Below, in pieces: positions 18,755 to 27,951 of a stretch of 55,992 nt of DNA (its first letter is position 1; each line of letters begins with the position of its first letter). A program made the translations under genes and the position numbers. Origin of the DNA: Flavobacteriales bacterium (GTDB taxonomy: Bacteria; Bacteroidota; Bacteroidia; Flavobacteriales_D; Crocinitomicaceae); contig CANHHA010000017.1 in assembly GCA_947460825.1 (NCBI GenBank), forward strand, positions 1 to 55,992. The letters run 5' to 3'. The notes beneath the pieces are model-generated. The model was not told the DNA's origin, ran no database searches, and saw nothing but the letters and a program-made list of their open reading frames with translations.

Positions 18755-21040
18755 ATGAAATGTCTACACCTCATTGCCTTTACTGTAATCTTTAGTCATG
18801 TTTTTTCACAAGAAACGATGACTAATGAAAAGGCATTAGAAATTGTGCGTAAAAACGGGTGTAAACTTGAAACTTTAGATATTGCTTTCCGCGCAAACAG
18901 AAAGATCGTTATGGAGGCAATAAACAATTGCCCAACAGCCCTAGAGTTTGCATCCAAAGAATTGAGAAAGGATGAGAAATTAGTGGAAAAAGCCCTTAGG
19001 AATAATTCTAAGTATGATTACGATGATGATGTTTTCCAATGGGTGGATGATTCATTGAAGCAAGATAAAGATTTTGTGCTTCGTATAATTAGGTATGTGC
19101 CTCTAGATTTAGTCAACGAAACGTGGCGAAAGGATGAGGACGTGGTTTATAAAGCCCTTAGTTATGACAGAGAAAGAGACGGAATGTCTTTTCAGTATGC
19201 ACACCCAACCTTACAAAACAACCGAGATTTCATTCTAAAGAATGTGAAAACCATTAGTTTAGCCTATTTGAGTGAAAATTTCCAGAGCGACCAAGAAATT
19301 GTACTTCTTCGCCTTAAAAAATATGCCGAAGAGTTTGATTATGTCGGTACATCCTTGATACAGGATAGTTCCTTCATTAAGAAGGCATTGTCGGTAAACG
19401 GTCGGGTTTTAGCATTCCTTCCGAAAGCCATAAGGAAAAACAAAGAGTATGTTTCCATCGCCGTTAAAAAAACAGCCTCCGCTTTTGAGGCTGCGGACAG
19501 AAAACTGCAAAAGGACAGAGACTTTGTGCTCGCGCTTGTTCGGTTAAATCCTATGGTAATTGAATACCTTAACAAGGGCTTTGCAAAGGATAAAGAATTA
19601 GTCATGGCGGCGGTTTCTAAAGATGGCCGTGCTTTGCAGTATGCAGATGCATCGCTCAAAAAAGACCGAGAAGTGGTCATGGCTGCGGTTTCACAAAATG
19701 GTTATGCTTTGCAGTATACAGATGCATCCTTTAAAAAAGACCGAGAAGTGGTCATGACTGCGGTTTCACAAGATGGTTATGTTATTGATTATGCTGATGC
19801 ATCTTTGAAAAAAGATAAATCAATGGTTTTAGCGGCAGTTTCTAAAGATGGTGCTGCTTTGCAGTATGTAGATGCATCGCTCAAAAAAGACAAGGAAGTG
19901 GTCTTGGCAGCGGTTTCTGAAAATGGACCTGCTTTGCAGTATGCAGATGCATCGCTCAAAAAAGACAAAGAGGTGTTCTTGGCAGCGGTTTCTCAAAATG
20001 GTTATGCTATTGATTATGCAGATTCATCCTTTAAAAAAGACCTAGAAGTGGTCATGGCGGCGGTTTCTCTTAATGGTTATGTTTTGCAGTATGTAGATGC
20101 ATCGCTCAAAAAAGACAAAGAAGTGGTCATGGCAGCGGTTTCTCAGTATGGTTCTGCTTTGGATTATGCTGATGCATCCCTAAAAAAAGACAAAGAAGTG
20201 GTCATGGCAGCGGTTTCTCAGAATGGTTCTGCTTTGGATTATGCAGATGCATCCCTGAAAAAAGACAAAGCAGTGGTCCTGGCAGCGGTTTCTCAGAATG
20301 GTTCTGCTTTGGAGTATGCAGATGCATCCCTGAAAAGAGACAAAGAAGTGGTCATGGCAGCGGTTTCTCAGAATGGTTCTGCTTTGGAGTATGCAGATGC
20401 ATCCCTGAAAAAAGACCAAGCTGTGGTCTTGGCGGCGGTTTCTAAAAATGGATATTCCTTGAAGTATGCATCTCTGCAAAAAGATAAAGCTTTGGTTTTG
20501 GCAGCGGTTTCTCAGAATGGTTATGCTTTGGAGTATGCAGATGCATCCCTGAAAAAAGACAAAGAAGTGGTCTTGGCTGCAGTTTCTCAGAATGGTTACG
20601 CTTTGGAGTATGCAGATGTATCCCTGAAAAAAGACCGAGAAGTGGTCTTGGCAGCGGTTTCTCAATCTCCTTATGTTTTGGAATTTGCTGATGCATCGAT
20701 GAAAAAGGACAAAAAAGTGGTCATAGCATTGGTTTCTAGTTTTGGTCCAGCTTTGGAGTATGTCGATGTTTCCTTCAGAAAAGACAAAGAAGTGGTCCTC
20801 GCAGCGGTCTCAAGTTATGGTGCAGCTTTGGAATATGCTGATGCATCCCTGAAAAAAGACAAAGAAGTGGTCCTCGCAGCGGTCTCAAGTTATGGTGCAG
20901 CTTTGGAATATGCTGATGCATCCCTGAAAAAAGACAAAGAACTCGTGCTAGCGGCATTGCAAAACGATTTCTATGCCTATATTTTCGTTGACGAAACGTT
21001 AAAAAATGACCCAGACGTTTTGAAATTAGCCCCAAGGTAG
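18755..21040 (+). CDS. Secreted DUF4116-type tandem repeat protein
   Basis: 761 aa with a short signal peptide (LHLIAFTVIFSHVFSQ). Residues 20-278 hold about ten diverged copies, and residues 279-751 hold 19 near-identical copies, of a 25-residue unit with consensus DKEVVLAAVSQNGYALEYAD plus ASLKK. This is the pattern of DUF4116 repeats, predicted as paired helices forming a solenoid. One unit, the twelfth, is two residues short. There is no T9SS tail, so it probably stays in the periplasm or on a membrane face. Function unknown; DUF4116 is known to me mainly from Legionella, Chlamydiae and protists, where it has no assigned activity. Antisense open frames across the repeats are artefacts of the repetition. 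Confidence 0.85.
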   Translation: MKCLHLIAFTVIFSHVFSQETMTNEKALEIVRKNGCKLETLDIAFRANRKIVMEAINNCPTALEFASKELRKDEKLVEKALRNNSKYDYDDDVFQWVDDSLKQDKDFVLRIIRYVPLDLVNETWRKDEDVVYKALSYDRERDGMSFQYAHPTLQNNRDFILKNVKTISLAYLSENFQSDQEIVLLRLKKYAEEFDYVGTSLIQDSSFIKKALSVNGRVLAFLPKAIRKNKEYVSIAVKKTASAFEAADRKLQKDRDFVLALVRLNPMVIEYLNKGFAKDKELVMAAVSKDGRALQYADASLKKDREVVMAAVSQNGYALQYTDASFKKDREVVMTAVSQDGYVIDYADASLKKDKSMVLAAVSKDGAALQYVDASLKKDKEVVLAAVSENGPALQYADASLKKDKEVFLAAVSQNGYAIDYADSSFKKDLEVVMAAVSLNGYVLQYVDASLKKDKEVVMAAVSQYGSALDYADASLKKDKEVVMAAVSQNGSALDYADASLKKDKAVVLAAVSQNGSALEYADASLKRDKEVVMAAVSQNGSALEYADASLKKDQAVVLAAVSKNGYSLKYASLQKDKALVLAAVSQNGYALEYADASLKKDKEVVLAAVSQNGYALEYADVSLKKDREVVLAAVSQSPYVLEFADASMKKDKKVVIALVSSFGPALEYVDVSFRKDKEVVLAAVSSYGAALEYADASLKKDKEVVLAAVSSYGAALEYADASLKKDKELVLAALQNDFYAYIFVDETLKNDPDVLKLAPR
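19589..21007 (+). repeat. In-frame 75-bp tandem repeat array (19 units)
   Basis: Coding repeat: 18 units of 75 bp and one of 69 bp without spacers. Units 17 (20783-20857) and 18 (20858-20932) are identical at every base, which indicates a very recent duplication. Units differ mostly at synonymous sites and at positions 11-18 of the 25-residue unit. Confidence 0.9.
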
Positions 21041-21175
21041 TTCATCTTCCATTGGGTCTTATCACAAGTTTTACCAAAATAAACGTAAATTCGTAGTGGA
21101 CGTTAATTACCTCTAAAATTAACGAAGATGCCCACTGGTTTTGTCTTATTATTTCCGTTAGTTAAATTCTAATTG

Positions 21176-21183
21176 TACCTTTG
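21176..21183 (+). promoter_or_regulatory. -7 element TACCTTTG of rnpB
   Basis: Exact TAnnTTTG match ending 4 nt before the first base of the P1 helix (21188), which fits a transcription start at or near that base. No good -33 TTTG is seen 19-21 nt upstream. Confidence 0.6.
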
Positions 21184-21187
21184 ACTC

Positions 21188-21572
21188 GGCAAATCGGCCT
21201 ATCGCTGTCCCGTTTACGGGAGGGAGGAAAGTCCGGGCAGCACAGAGCAGTGTACTTCCTAACGGGAAGGGTTCATCTTGATGAATACAGAAAGTGCCGC
21301 AGAAAATAAACTACCTTGACAAACTTGTTGCGTTGGGGAAAAGGTGAAAAGGGGAGGTAAGAGCTCACCGCAGCAACAGTGATGTTGTTGGCAGGGTAAA
21401 CCTTACGCGCTGAAAGACCATGTATACCGGAGTATGTCTTGTACATTAAGAGTTGCTCGCTCGATTCCGGAGGGTAGGTCGATAGACGCTGATGGCGACG
21501 TCAGTGCTAGATAAATGATAGGCAGTTGCGTCACGTGTGACAAAACGAACAGAACCCGGCTTATGATTTGCC
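21188..21572 (+). ncRNA. rnpB: RNase P RNA, bacterial type
   Basis: Catalytic RNA of RNase P, which trims tRNA 5' leaders. The conserved 5' core GAGGAAAGTCCGGGC lies at about 21223-21237 and the 3' core ACAGAACCCGGCTTA at about 21550-21563. The ends GGCAAATC (21188-21195) and GATTTGCC (21565-21572) pair perfectly as an 8-bp P1 helix. A run of seven T follows at once, so P1 and the T tract may act as terminator. The RNA ends only 5 bp from the 3' end of the convergent T9SS gene. The length of about 385 nt is normal. Confidence 0.96.
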
Positions 21573-21577
21573 TTTTT

Positions 21578-24136
21578 TTATTTTAAATGAAAGAATCCAT
21601 GACCCGTGGAGTTCTTGCCGTCATAGCCTAGCGTTTCGTATTTGTAAAAATACACGCCTTCTAGAGCCATATGTCCATTTGTTTTCCCATCCCAAGTGAG
21701 TTGAGAACCAGTCAATTCTGCCATGAGATTTCCCCAACGGTTAACTATTTGTATAGTCACCTTTTTATATCCATTCAGGTTTAAGTCGAACTCATCATTC
21801 ACCCCATCCCCATTTGGCGTAATGATATTAATCAGATGTACATCGGTTCCTGGTGCAAAGAGCTCGATTTCTGCGAAATAAGTGCTTGTGCATCCGTTAT
21901 CATTTACTATCAGTAATACCCCATAGGTACCCGGGCTAGTGTAGGTATGAGTTGGATCCATCAACAAGGAATTATCACCATCACCAAAATCCCAATTAAA
22001 GGTTTGTACAGGGGTTCCCATGTATAAAAACTGAACATCGTAGCCACTTATATCTGATATAAAGGAAGCGTTAGGACTGGGATTTACCGTTACTAGAACG
22101 GTGTCACATCCGGTGCAAGATCCAACTGTACCGCACACTGTGTATGTTGAGGTGGTACTTGGTGTAAATGGAATCCCATCCAGTACCCCATTATTCCATA
22201 GATAGTTGCTTCCACCACTCCCTTCCAATATAATATAATTTCCTGCACAAATCGTAGTATCATTTCCCGCATTGATAAGTGGGTTAGCCACTAACACTGA
22301 TATCACCGTTTCTATAGCACAATTTCCGGGGGTGGGGGTAAAGGTATAGGTGCTTGTTCCTGCTTGGGAGGTATTAATATTTGAAGGATTCCAAGTTCCC
22401 GAAATCCCATTGTTACTGGTATTAGGCAGTACGGCAAAATCACCCAAGCAATAAGGACCAAAATTCGTAAATGTTGGAGATAACTCCGCGCTTATTTGAA
22501 TCTGCTGCACAATCGTGTCTCCGCATTGACCTGCGTCAGGAGTGAAAACATATGTACCTGAACCCTGAATGTTCGTATTAACAGAAGGGGGATTCCAATT
22601 CCCACTAATGCCGTTATTGGATGTGCTCGGTAGTGGAGCCACAAGGGTGTTTTGGCAATAAGGCCCAAAATTCATAAAGGTGGGTGCTACACTGTTTATA
22701 ATGGTTATTGTGAGGCTTTCTGTGCTGCCACATTGTCCTGCTGCGGGTGTGAATGTGTAGGTAGTTGACCCTAAGGTTGAATTGATAATTCCGGGGTTCC
22801 ACGAACCACTAATCCCGTTGAGCGAGGTATTTGGAAGTGTAGGGAGTTGTGCTGAAGGACAATATGGACCATAAGCATTAAAAGTTGGCGTTATGTTCCC
22901 GTTAACCACTACGGTTTGGGTGGTGGCGTTTGCGCATTGTCCTGCGTTTGGGGTAAAGGTGTAGACCGAACTGCCACTGGTAAACGTGCTAATGCTAGGT
23001 GGTGCCCAAGTGCCTGTGATGCCATTATTGGATGTGTTGGGCAAAACGGCAGGAATTACACCCTGGCAATATGGTCCAAAGTTTGAAAACGTTGGATTGA
23101 TAAGTGCCCCAGCGTTAATAACTTGAATGCTATCATTGTCTGTACATCCTCCAGAGCCTACTTGAACGTAATACCAACCTGCACAAAGATTAGAAACAGT
23201 TGACGAATTACCAATGGTTTGCCCCTGGGCGTTAGTCCATACATAAGAATACACACCATTCCCACCACTCGGGGAGGCGGTTACACTTCCATTGCAAATG
23301 CACATTGTATTTTGAGCCGTAGGATTGGCCGTCAAAGGAATGATGGGAGTGCAATTGTTATTTAAAGATTGAATGTAGTTCGTATTTGCAGCATTGTTGC
23401 CAGATCCAGGTGTTTCAAACAAAGGAGAAGACCCACTTGACCAATTATTTTGTACGTAGGGGTTGTTACTCAAACTATTAAAATAAAAGACCAAAGCAGT
23501 TGATGGTCCAGCGAAATATATAATATTGTTTGAAGAGTTATTTCCCCAACTAATCGCATGTGCTGGAATACTCGTGTTAACAGGTGCATAAACTTGGTAC
23601 GAGTCGCCAGTATTAGCCATTCCAGTATAATTCCAAAAGCCTCCTGCCGTCCATCCAACAATCGGATATGTTAAAGGTGCGGCAGCCGATGGATTATTTG
23701 CGTTACCTTCTATTAAGCCCGAAGATGCTGGAATTATTAATCGACAATTTCCATCATTCATACTAAAGTCATTCGCTGGAATTGAAGCGTTAATGTCGGC
23801 ATCGTTGTAAACCACAATTAAAGTTCCAACAGGTATGCACGACCAAAAAGCGGAATTCGAAAATCGTAATGAGCCTTGAGCTAGCCCAACACCCGATGTG
23901 CTTCCCGGTGTGAAATAACTGTTATTGTCATCGAAAATCCATCCACGGAGGTCAAGGCAATTGGCATTGGGTTGACAAGGATTTATTGCTCCCGTTGGGA
24001 CCACCAAGAACTCTACGTATTCCTTTGAACCCGAGGGGCCTTGGGAAATTTCATTAATAACAAGGGTTTGAGATAAAACACAAACATTACTAAGAAAAAA
24101 CAGTATTAAAATGTTCTGTCTTAGAAAAATACGCAT
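21578..24136 (-). CDS. T9SS type B protein with lamin-tail, repeat and PKD domains
   Basis: 852 aa from the ATG at 24136; an earlier ATG at 24166 is upstream of the -7 element. After the signal peptide (ILILFFLSNVCVLSQ) a lamin-tail-like domain (LVINEISQGPSGSKEYVEFL) spans about aa 24-260. A SprB-like Ig repeat follows (NGSVTASPSGGNGVYSYVW). Four tandem repeats of about 69 residues then occur (each with PTFxNFGPYC, LPNTSNNGISGTW, TYTFTPxAGQC). Next come an Ig-like segment (GNDTTICAGNYIILEGSGGS) and a PKD domain with FNWDFGDGD. A type B sorting domain (ITPNGDGVNDEFDLN, VTIQIVNRWGNLMAEL, WDGKTNGHMALEGVYFYKY) ends it. Probably a surface adhesin or anchoring protein. Confidence 0.9.
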   Translation of the reverse strand: MRIFLRQNILILFFLSNVCVLSQTLVINEISQGPSGSKEYVEFLVVPTGAINPCQPNANCLDLRGWIFDDNNSYFTPGSTSGVGLAQGSLRFSNSAFWSCIPVGTLIVVYNDADINASIPANDFSMNDGNCRLIIPASSGLIEGNANNPSAAAPLTYPIVGWTAGGFWNYTGMANTGDSYQVYAPVNTSIPAHAISWGNNSSNNIIYFAGPSTALVFYFNSLSNNPYVQNNWSSGSSPLFETPGSGNNAANTNYIQSLNNNCTPIIPLTANPTAQNTMCICNGSVTASPSGGNGVYSYVWTNAQGQTIGNSSTVSNLCAGWYYVQVGSGGCTDNDSIQVINAGALINPTFSNFGPYCQGVIPAVLPNTSNNGITGTWAPPSISTFTSGSSVYTFTPNAGQCANATTQTVVVNGNITPTFNAYGPYCPSAQLPTLPNTSLNGISGSWNPGIINSTLGSTTYTFTPAAGQCGSTESLTITIINSVAPTFMNFGPYCQNTLVAPLPSTSNNGISGNWNPPSVNTNIQGSGTYVFTPDAGQCGDTIVQQIQISAELSPTFTNFGPYCLGDFAVLPNTSNNGISGTWNPSNINTSQAGTSTYTFTPTPGNCAIETVISVLVANPLINAGNDTTICAGNYIILEGSGGSNYLWNNGVLDGIPFTPSTTSTYTVCGTVGSCTGCDTVLVTVNPSPNASFISDISGYDVQFLYMGTPVQTFNWDFGDGDNSLLMDPTHTYTSPGTYGVLLIVNDNGCTSTYFAEIELFAPGTDVHLINIITPNGDGVNDEFDLNLNGYKKVTIQIVNRWGNLMAELTGSQLTWDGKTNGHMALEGVYFYKYETLGYDGKNSTGHGFFHLK
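22285..23100 (-). repeat. Four tandem ~69-residue Ig-like repeats in the lamin-tail protein
   Basis: Each unit opens with PTF(S/N/M/T)NFGPYC or a close variant and closes with TFTPxxGxC. Positions of the unit ends are approximate. The repeats are related at protein level; DNA identity is lower than in the DUF4116 array. Confidence 0.8.
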
Positions 24137-24151
24137 AAAAATTGCTTTCGA

Positions 24152-24159
24152 CAAAGGTA
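24152..24159 (-). promoter_or_regulatory. -7 element TACCTTTG
   Basis: Exact TAnnTTTG match 15 nt before the ATG at 24136. It lies downstream of the alternative ATG at 24166, which it therefore excludes. Confidence 0.55.
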
Positions 24160-24180
24160 TATACAATCTTTTATAATGGT

Positions 24181-24188
24181 TAATTTTG
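24181..24188 (+). promoter_or_regulatory. -7 element TAATTTTG of the AlkD-like gene
   Basis: Exact TAnnTTTG match 22 nt before the ATG at 24211, back to back with the minus-strand promoter at 24152-24159. Confidence 0.5.
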
Positions 24189-24210
24189 GAGGCTACCTAA
24201 CAATTATTTA

Positions 24211-24888
24211 ATGCAGGAAGATTTTTTTTACGATAATTTACACAAGGAATTACGCACTCGTATAACCCCCCTGCGTGCTTCAAAAATGGAAGCCTACATG
24301 CGCAACAAGTTTCCCTTTTTGGGAATCATGAGCCAAGAACGACGTGAGATTTTAAATGAACTCAAAATGCAAGGGTTGAATTCTTTAAACCCAACCCAAA
24401 AACGATCATTGGTAGTCAAATTATGGGAAGAAGAACATCGAGAATATCAACTTGTAGCCTTAGAATGGTTGATGAAATGGAATCCAAAAGAATTTATAGC
24501 TTCAGACATTGAATTATTCGAGTGGTTAATCACCACCAAATCGTGGTGGGATACCGTGGATGGCATCGCGCCAAATGTGGTGGGTAAATTTGCACGTGTG
24601 TTTCCGGAACAAATGAAAGAGACACTCAATCGATGGGAATCCCATGATTCCTTTTGGATTCGTCGGGCTTGCTTGATTTTTCAGTTACGGCATCGGAAAG
24701 AAACGGATTTAGTACTTCTTCAATATTTCATCAGTAGATTTAAACCAGAACGGGAATTCTTCATCCAAAAAGCCATTGGATGGAGTTTGCGCGAGGTATC
24801 TAAATGGAACCCTATCTGGGTTGCGGAGGTGGTAAAATCGGAACAACTAACTGGCCTGGCCAAGCGAGAGGCGAGTAAATACATCTAG
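24211..24888 (+). CDS. DNA alkylation repair protein (AlkD-like HEAT-repeat glycosylase)
   Basis: 225 aa, all alpha, the length of AlkD. AlkD enzymes excise N3- and N7-alkylated bases such as 3-methyladenine without base flipping. Visible are KMEAYMRNKFPFLGI near aa 25-39, WWDTVDGIAP at aa 112-120 with the catalytic-type Asp in W-D-T-V-D, and WIRRACLIFQ near aa 150. FFIQKAIGWSLREVSKWNP near aa 190-208 is a typical AlkD stretch. It has its own -7 element and is monocistronic or the first gene before the amidohydrolases. Confidence 0.9.
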   Translation: MQEDFFYDNLHKELRTRITPLRASKMEAYMRNKFPFLGIMSQERREILNELKMQGLNSLNPTQKRSLVVKLWEEEHREYQLVALEWLMKWNPKEFIASDIELFEWLITTKSWWDTVDGIAPNVVGKFARVFPEQMKETLNRWESHDSFWIRRACLIFQLRHRKETDLVLLQYFISRFKPEREFFIQKAIGWSLREVSKWNPIWVAEVVKSEQLTGLAKREASKYI

Positions 24889-24902
24889 TCCACTTAATTG
24901 TT

Positions 24903-24910
24903 TATTTTTG
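24903..24910 (+). promoter_or_regulatory. -7 element TATTTTTG
   Basis: Exact TAnnTTTG match that ends 4 nt before the ATG at 24915, so transcription would begin at about the start codon. Confidence 0.4.
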
Positions 24911-24914
24911 GGGT

Positions 24915-27900
24915 ATGAAGCTAATTTATCCTATTTCGTGTTTCCTTCTACTTTTTGGCTTTCTCCATGTTGGCCATACCCAAGTGCGACCTACCAACGG
25001 TGTAGCTACTTCGGAAATGAAAAAAATTGCCCTAATTAATGTTGACGTTTATGTGAATCCGACCAAAAAACTGGAAAATGCTACGATATTAATTCAAGCA
25101 GAACGCATTCTTGAAGTTGGAACCAATGTAAATATTCCGTCAGATTTTGTGATATTCGATAAGGATGGATTTACTGCAGTTACCTCATTTATTGAGTTGT
25201 ATACCGATGCTGGAGTTGTTAAAGCGTCCTCCCATCACAAAGGATATTATCCGCAATTAGAAACATCAAAACAAGGCGCGTTTTATTGGAACGAATCTAT
25301 CCACCCAGAAATTAATGCACTCGATGGATTTAGTGTAAGCGATGAACGCTGCACGGAATTAAACAAACAAGGTTTTGGGTTTGCCGTCCCGCATCAAGCG
25401 GATGGGATTGTTCGGGGCTCTGCGCCCTTAATTGCATTAGGGAATATAAATCCTTTGGAAGCAACCCGCACCGGTGCTTCAGCCTTTTTTTATTCCTTCA
25501 ATAAAGGCGTTTCTCAACAAACGTATCCGTCCTCCTTAATGGGCTCTATTGCCTTATTGCGTCAATCGTTTTATGATCTTGAATATTATAAAAAGAACCC
25601 GGCTTCAGATTTAGGCAAACAATCCATGGACGCATGGGTGGCTAATGAAAATTTACCATCAGTCTTTAAGGTGGGAGATAAATGGGATATTCTTCGTGCT
25701 GAACGCGTTGCTAAAGAATTCAAACAGAAGTTTATATATGTGACCGCAGGTGATGAATATGCCATCATAGAGGCGCTAAAACCCCTCAACCCTAAACTTA
25801 TTGTTCCGCTGACCTTCCCTAAACCGCTCGACATTTCTGATCCCTATGTCGCAAAAAACGTGTCGATTCAAGAGTTAAAACACTGGGAGGCCGCTCCGTA
25901 TAACTTCAAGATATTGACCGATGCTGGAATTTCGACGGCGATCACAACCCACGGACTTACGCTAACAGATTTCTGGAAAACCATCCGGAAATTAATTGCT
26001 AACGGCACTAGCTCCTCTTCTATTCTGGCGTCTCTTACCACAATACCGGCTTCCTATCTCGGTTTGGATTCCATAATCGGGACCCTTGAAGCATCCAAAT
26101 TAGCGAGCTTTAATCTGTTCTCCACCGATCCATTCGTGTATGAAGCTACCTTAGTCGAATCTTGGTCTCTTGGTAATGGTCAAACCATACAGCCCTCAAA
26201 TCAAACGAATGTGCTTGGAACCTATAGCCTGAATTTAAAAGGTCATCGCTTTGAGATGAAGGTCTCAGGGGACAATCAAAAACCCAAAGTTTCACTCATT
26301 GAGTATAAAGACATGTGGGATTCTAAACTTAAAGTATTTAAGAAAGACACAGTAATTACAACGGTTTCTTTTACCTATTCAGACCGGGATGTGAACCTGC
26401 AGTTTGCCCTTCCGAATGCCGAGTCTAAAATGTTTTTGCTTCATGGTAAAATTTCCTCAAATGGTTCCGTTTGGGAAGGCGATATTACCTATCCAGATGG
26501 AAGCTGGGGACAATGGTCCGCTATACGGCGGGTAAAAGACACCGAAGTTTCAACGCCAATAAAGATTGTGTCCAATCCCAATCCAGAAATTTGGTTTCCA
26601 AATATGGCTTATGGATCTAAGGAGGTGTTGACTCAACAAAGTACCGTTTATGAGCAAGTTACTGTTTGGACCAATGAATCTGAAGGGATTATCGATAACG
26701 GTTATGTCGTTGTTCAACAAGGAAAAATCACCTATGTAGGGGCTAAAAAACCACCATACCCTGGGGGTGCAAAAATTATTAACGGAACCAACATGCACCT
26801 AACTTCGGGGATTATTGACGAGCATTCACATATCGCCATTTCAAGAGGGGTTAATGAAGGAGGACAAGTGGTTTCTGCTGAGGTTAGTATTGGGGATGTC
26901 GTTTATCCAGAGGATATTTCAATTTACAGACAATTAGCAGGTGGGGTTACCGCTGCGCAACTATTGCATGGATCTGCGAATGCCATTGGCGGACAGTCAG
27001 CGCTCATTAAATTGAAATGGGGAGCTACGCCTGAAGCAATGAAAATTGATGATGCCCCAGGATTTATAAAATGTGCACTCGGAGAAAATGTGAAGCAATC
27101 GAATTGGGGTGATCGAAACGTGGTTCGTTTTCCTCAAACGCGGATGGGGGTTGAACAGGTGTTTTATGATGCCTTTTATAGGGCTAAACAGTACCGAATG
27201 CAGCGAATTTCAGGAACCTACAGGTTCGACCTTGAACTCGAAACATTGAATGAAATCCTAGACGGAAAACGTTTTATTTCTTGCCATTCTTACGTGCAAA
27301 GTGAGGTAAACATGTTGATGAAAGTAGCGGATTCTATGGGCTTCAAAGTGAATACCTTTACGCACATCTTGGAAGGATACAAAGTCGCCGATAAAATGAA
27401 AGCACACGGAGTTGGGGGTTCTACTTTTGCCGATTGGTGGGCCTATAAATTTGAAGTAAACGATGCGATTCCGTACAATGCGGCCCTAATGCATGAACAG
27501 GGAATTACAGTTGCGATTAATTCTGACGATGCGGAAATGGGACGAAGGCTGAATCAGGAAGCCGCAAAAACAGTGAAATATGGAGGGGTTTCAGAAATTG
27601 AAGCATGGAAAATGGTTACCCTTAATCCCGCAAAATTATTGCATTTAGATCATCGTACAGGAAGTGTTAAGGTAGGTAAGGATGCAGACCTGGTGTTATG
27701 GACTGCAAATCCACTTTCTATCGAGGCCAAGGTGCAATCTACGATGATTGAAGGGGTTTTCTATTTTGATCAGGGGCAGGACCTCTTACTTCAGGCTCAA
27801 AATCAAGCAGAGAAAATGCGCATTATTGGTAAAATGTTGACAAAGGAAGTTCAAGTAGAGCCTAAAGCACCATTCATTAAGCGTAAGAAAAAACATTTTC

Positions 27901-27950
27901 ATTGCGACACCCTAGGCGAGGAAGGTTCCGAAACAGAAAATTTACATTAA
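24915..27950 (+). CDS. Secreted amidohydrolase-family protein with two amidohydrolase-like halves
   Basis: 1011 aa with signal peptide (YPISCFLLLFGFLHVGHTQ). The N-terminal half (about aa 30-420) has the beta sandwich and barrel layout of an amidohydrolase (KIALINVDVYVNPTKKLENA, FDKDGFTAVTSF) but no HxH metal motif. The C-terminal half (about aa 560-980) looks active: IIDEHSHIA (HxH at about 637-639), RFISCHSY, FTHILEGYKVAD, AINSDDAE with the Asp ligand, and TLNPAKLLHLDHRTGSVKVG plus KDADLVLW at the end. The reaction is likely hydrolysis of a C-N bond in a peptide or cyclic amide; the substrate is unknown. It lies 1 bp before another amidohydrolase-like gene, which suggests a complex or a shared pathway. 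Confidence 0.87.
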   Translation: MKLIYPISCFLLLFGFLHVGHTQVRPTNGVATSEMKKIALINVDVYVNPTKKLENATILIQAERILEVGTNVNIPSDFVIFDKDGFTAVTSFIELYTDAGVVKASSHHKGYYPQLETSKQGAFYWNESIHPEINALDGFSVSDERCTELNKQGFGFAVPHQADGIVRGSAPLIALGNINPLEATRTGASAFFYSFNKGVSQQTYPSSLMGSIALLRQSFYDLEYYKKNPASDLGKQSMDAWVANENLPSVFKVGDKWDILRAERVAKEFKQKFIYVTAGDEYAIIEALKPLNPKLIVPLTFPKPLDISDPYVAKNVSIQELKHWEAAPYNFKILTDAGISTAITTHGLTLTDFWKTIRKLIANGTSSSSILASLTTIPASYLGLDSIIGTLEASKLASFNLFSTDPFVYEATLVESWSLGNGQTIQPSNQTNVLGTYSLNLKGHRFEMKVSGDNQKPKVSLIEYKDMWDSKLKVFKKDTVITTVSFTYSDRDVNLQFALPNAESKMFLLHGKISSNGSVWEGDITYPDGSWGQWSAIRRVKDTEVSTPIKIVSNPNPEIWFPNMAYGSKEVLTQQSTVYEQVTVWTNESEGIIDNGYVVVQQGKITYVGAKKPPYPGGAKIINGTNMHLTSGIIDEHSHIAISRGVNEGGQVVSAEVSIGDVVYPEDISIYRQLAGGVTAAQLLHGSANAIGGQSALIKLKWGATPEAMKIDDAPGFIKCALGENVKQSNWGDRNVVRFPQTRMGVEQVFYDAFYRAKQYRMQRISGTYRFDLELETLNEILDGKRFISCHSYVQSEVNMLMKVADSMGFKVNTFTHILEGYKVADKMKAHGVGGSTFADWWAYKFEVNDAIPYNAALMHEQGITVAINSDDAEMGRRLNQEAAKTVKYGGVSEIEAWKMVTLNPAKLLHLDHRTGSVKVGKDADLVLWTANPLSIEAKVQSTMIEGVFYFDQGQDLLLQAQNQAEKMRIIGKMLTKEVQVEPKAPFIKRKKKHFHCDTLGEEGSETENLH

Positions 27951-27951
27951 T

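Noticed and set aside
20180..20696. Antisense reading frames (161 and 84 codons) across the repeat array
   Set aside because: They mirror the repeats of the plus-strand gene and have no signal or start context; they are shadows.
19589..21007. Regular 75-bp repeats that could be taken for a CRISPR-like or satellite array
   Set aside because: They are in-frame coding repeats without spacers and are fully explained by the DUF4116 protein.
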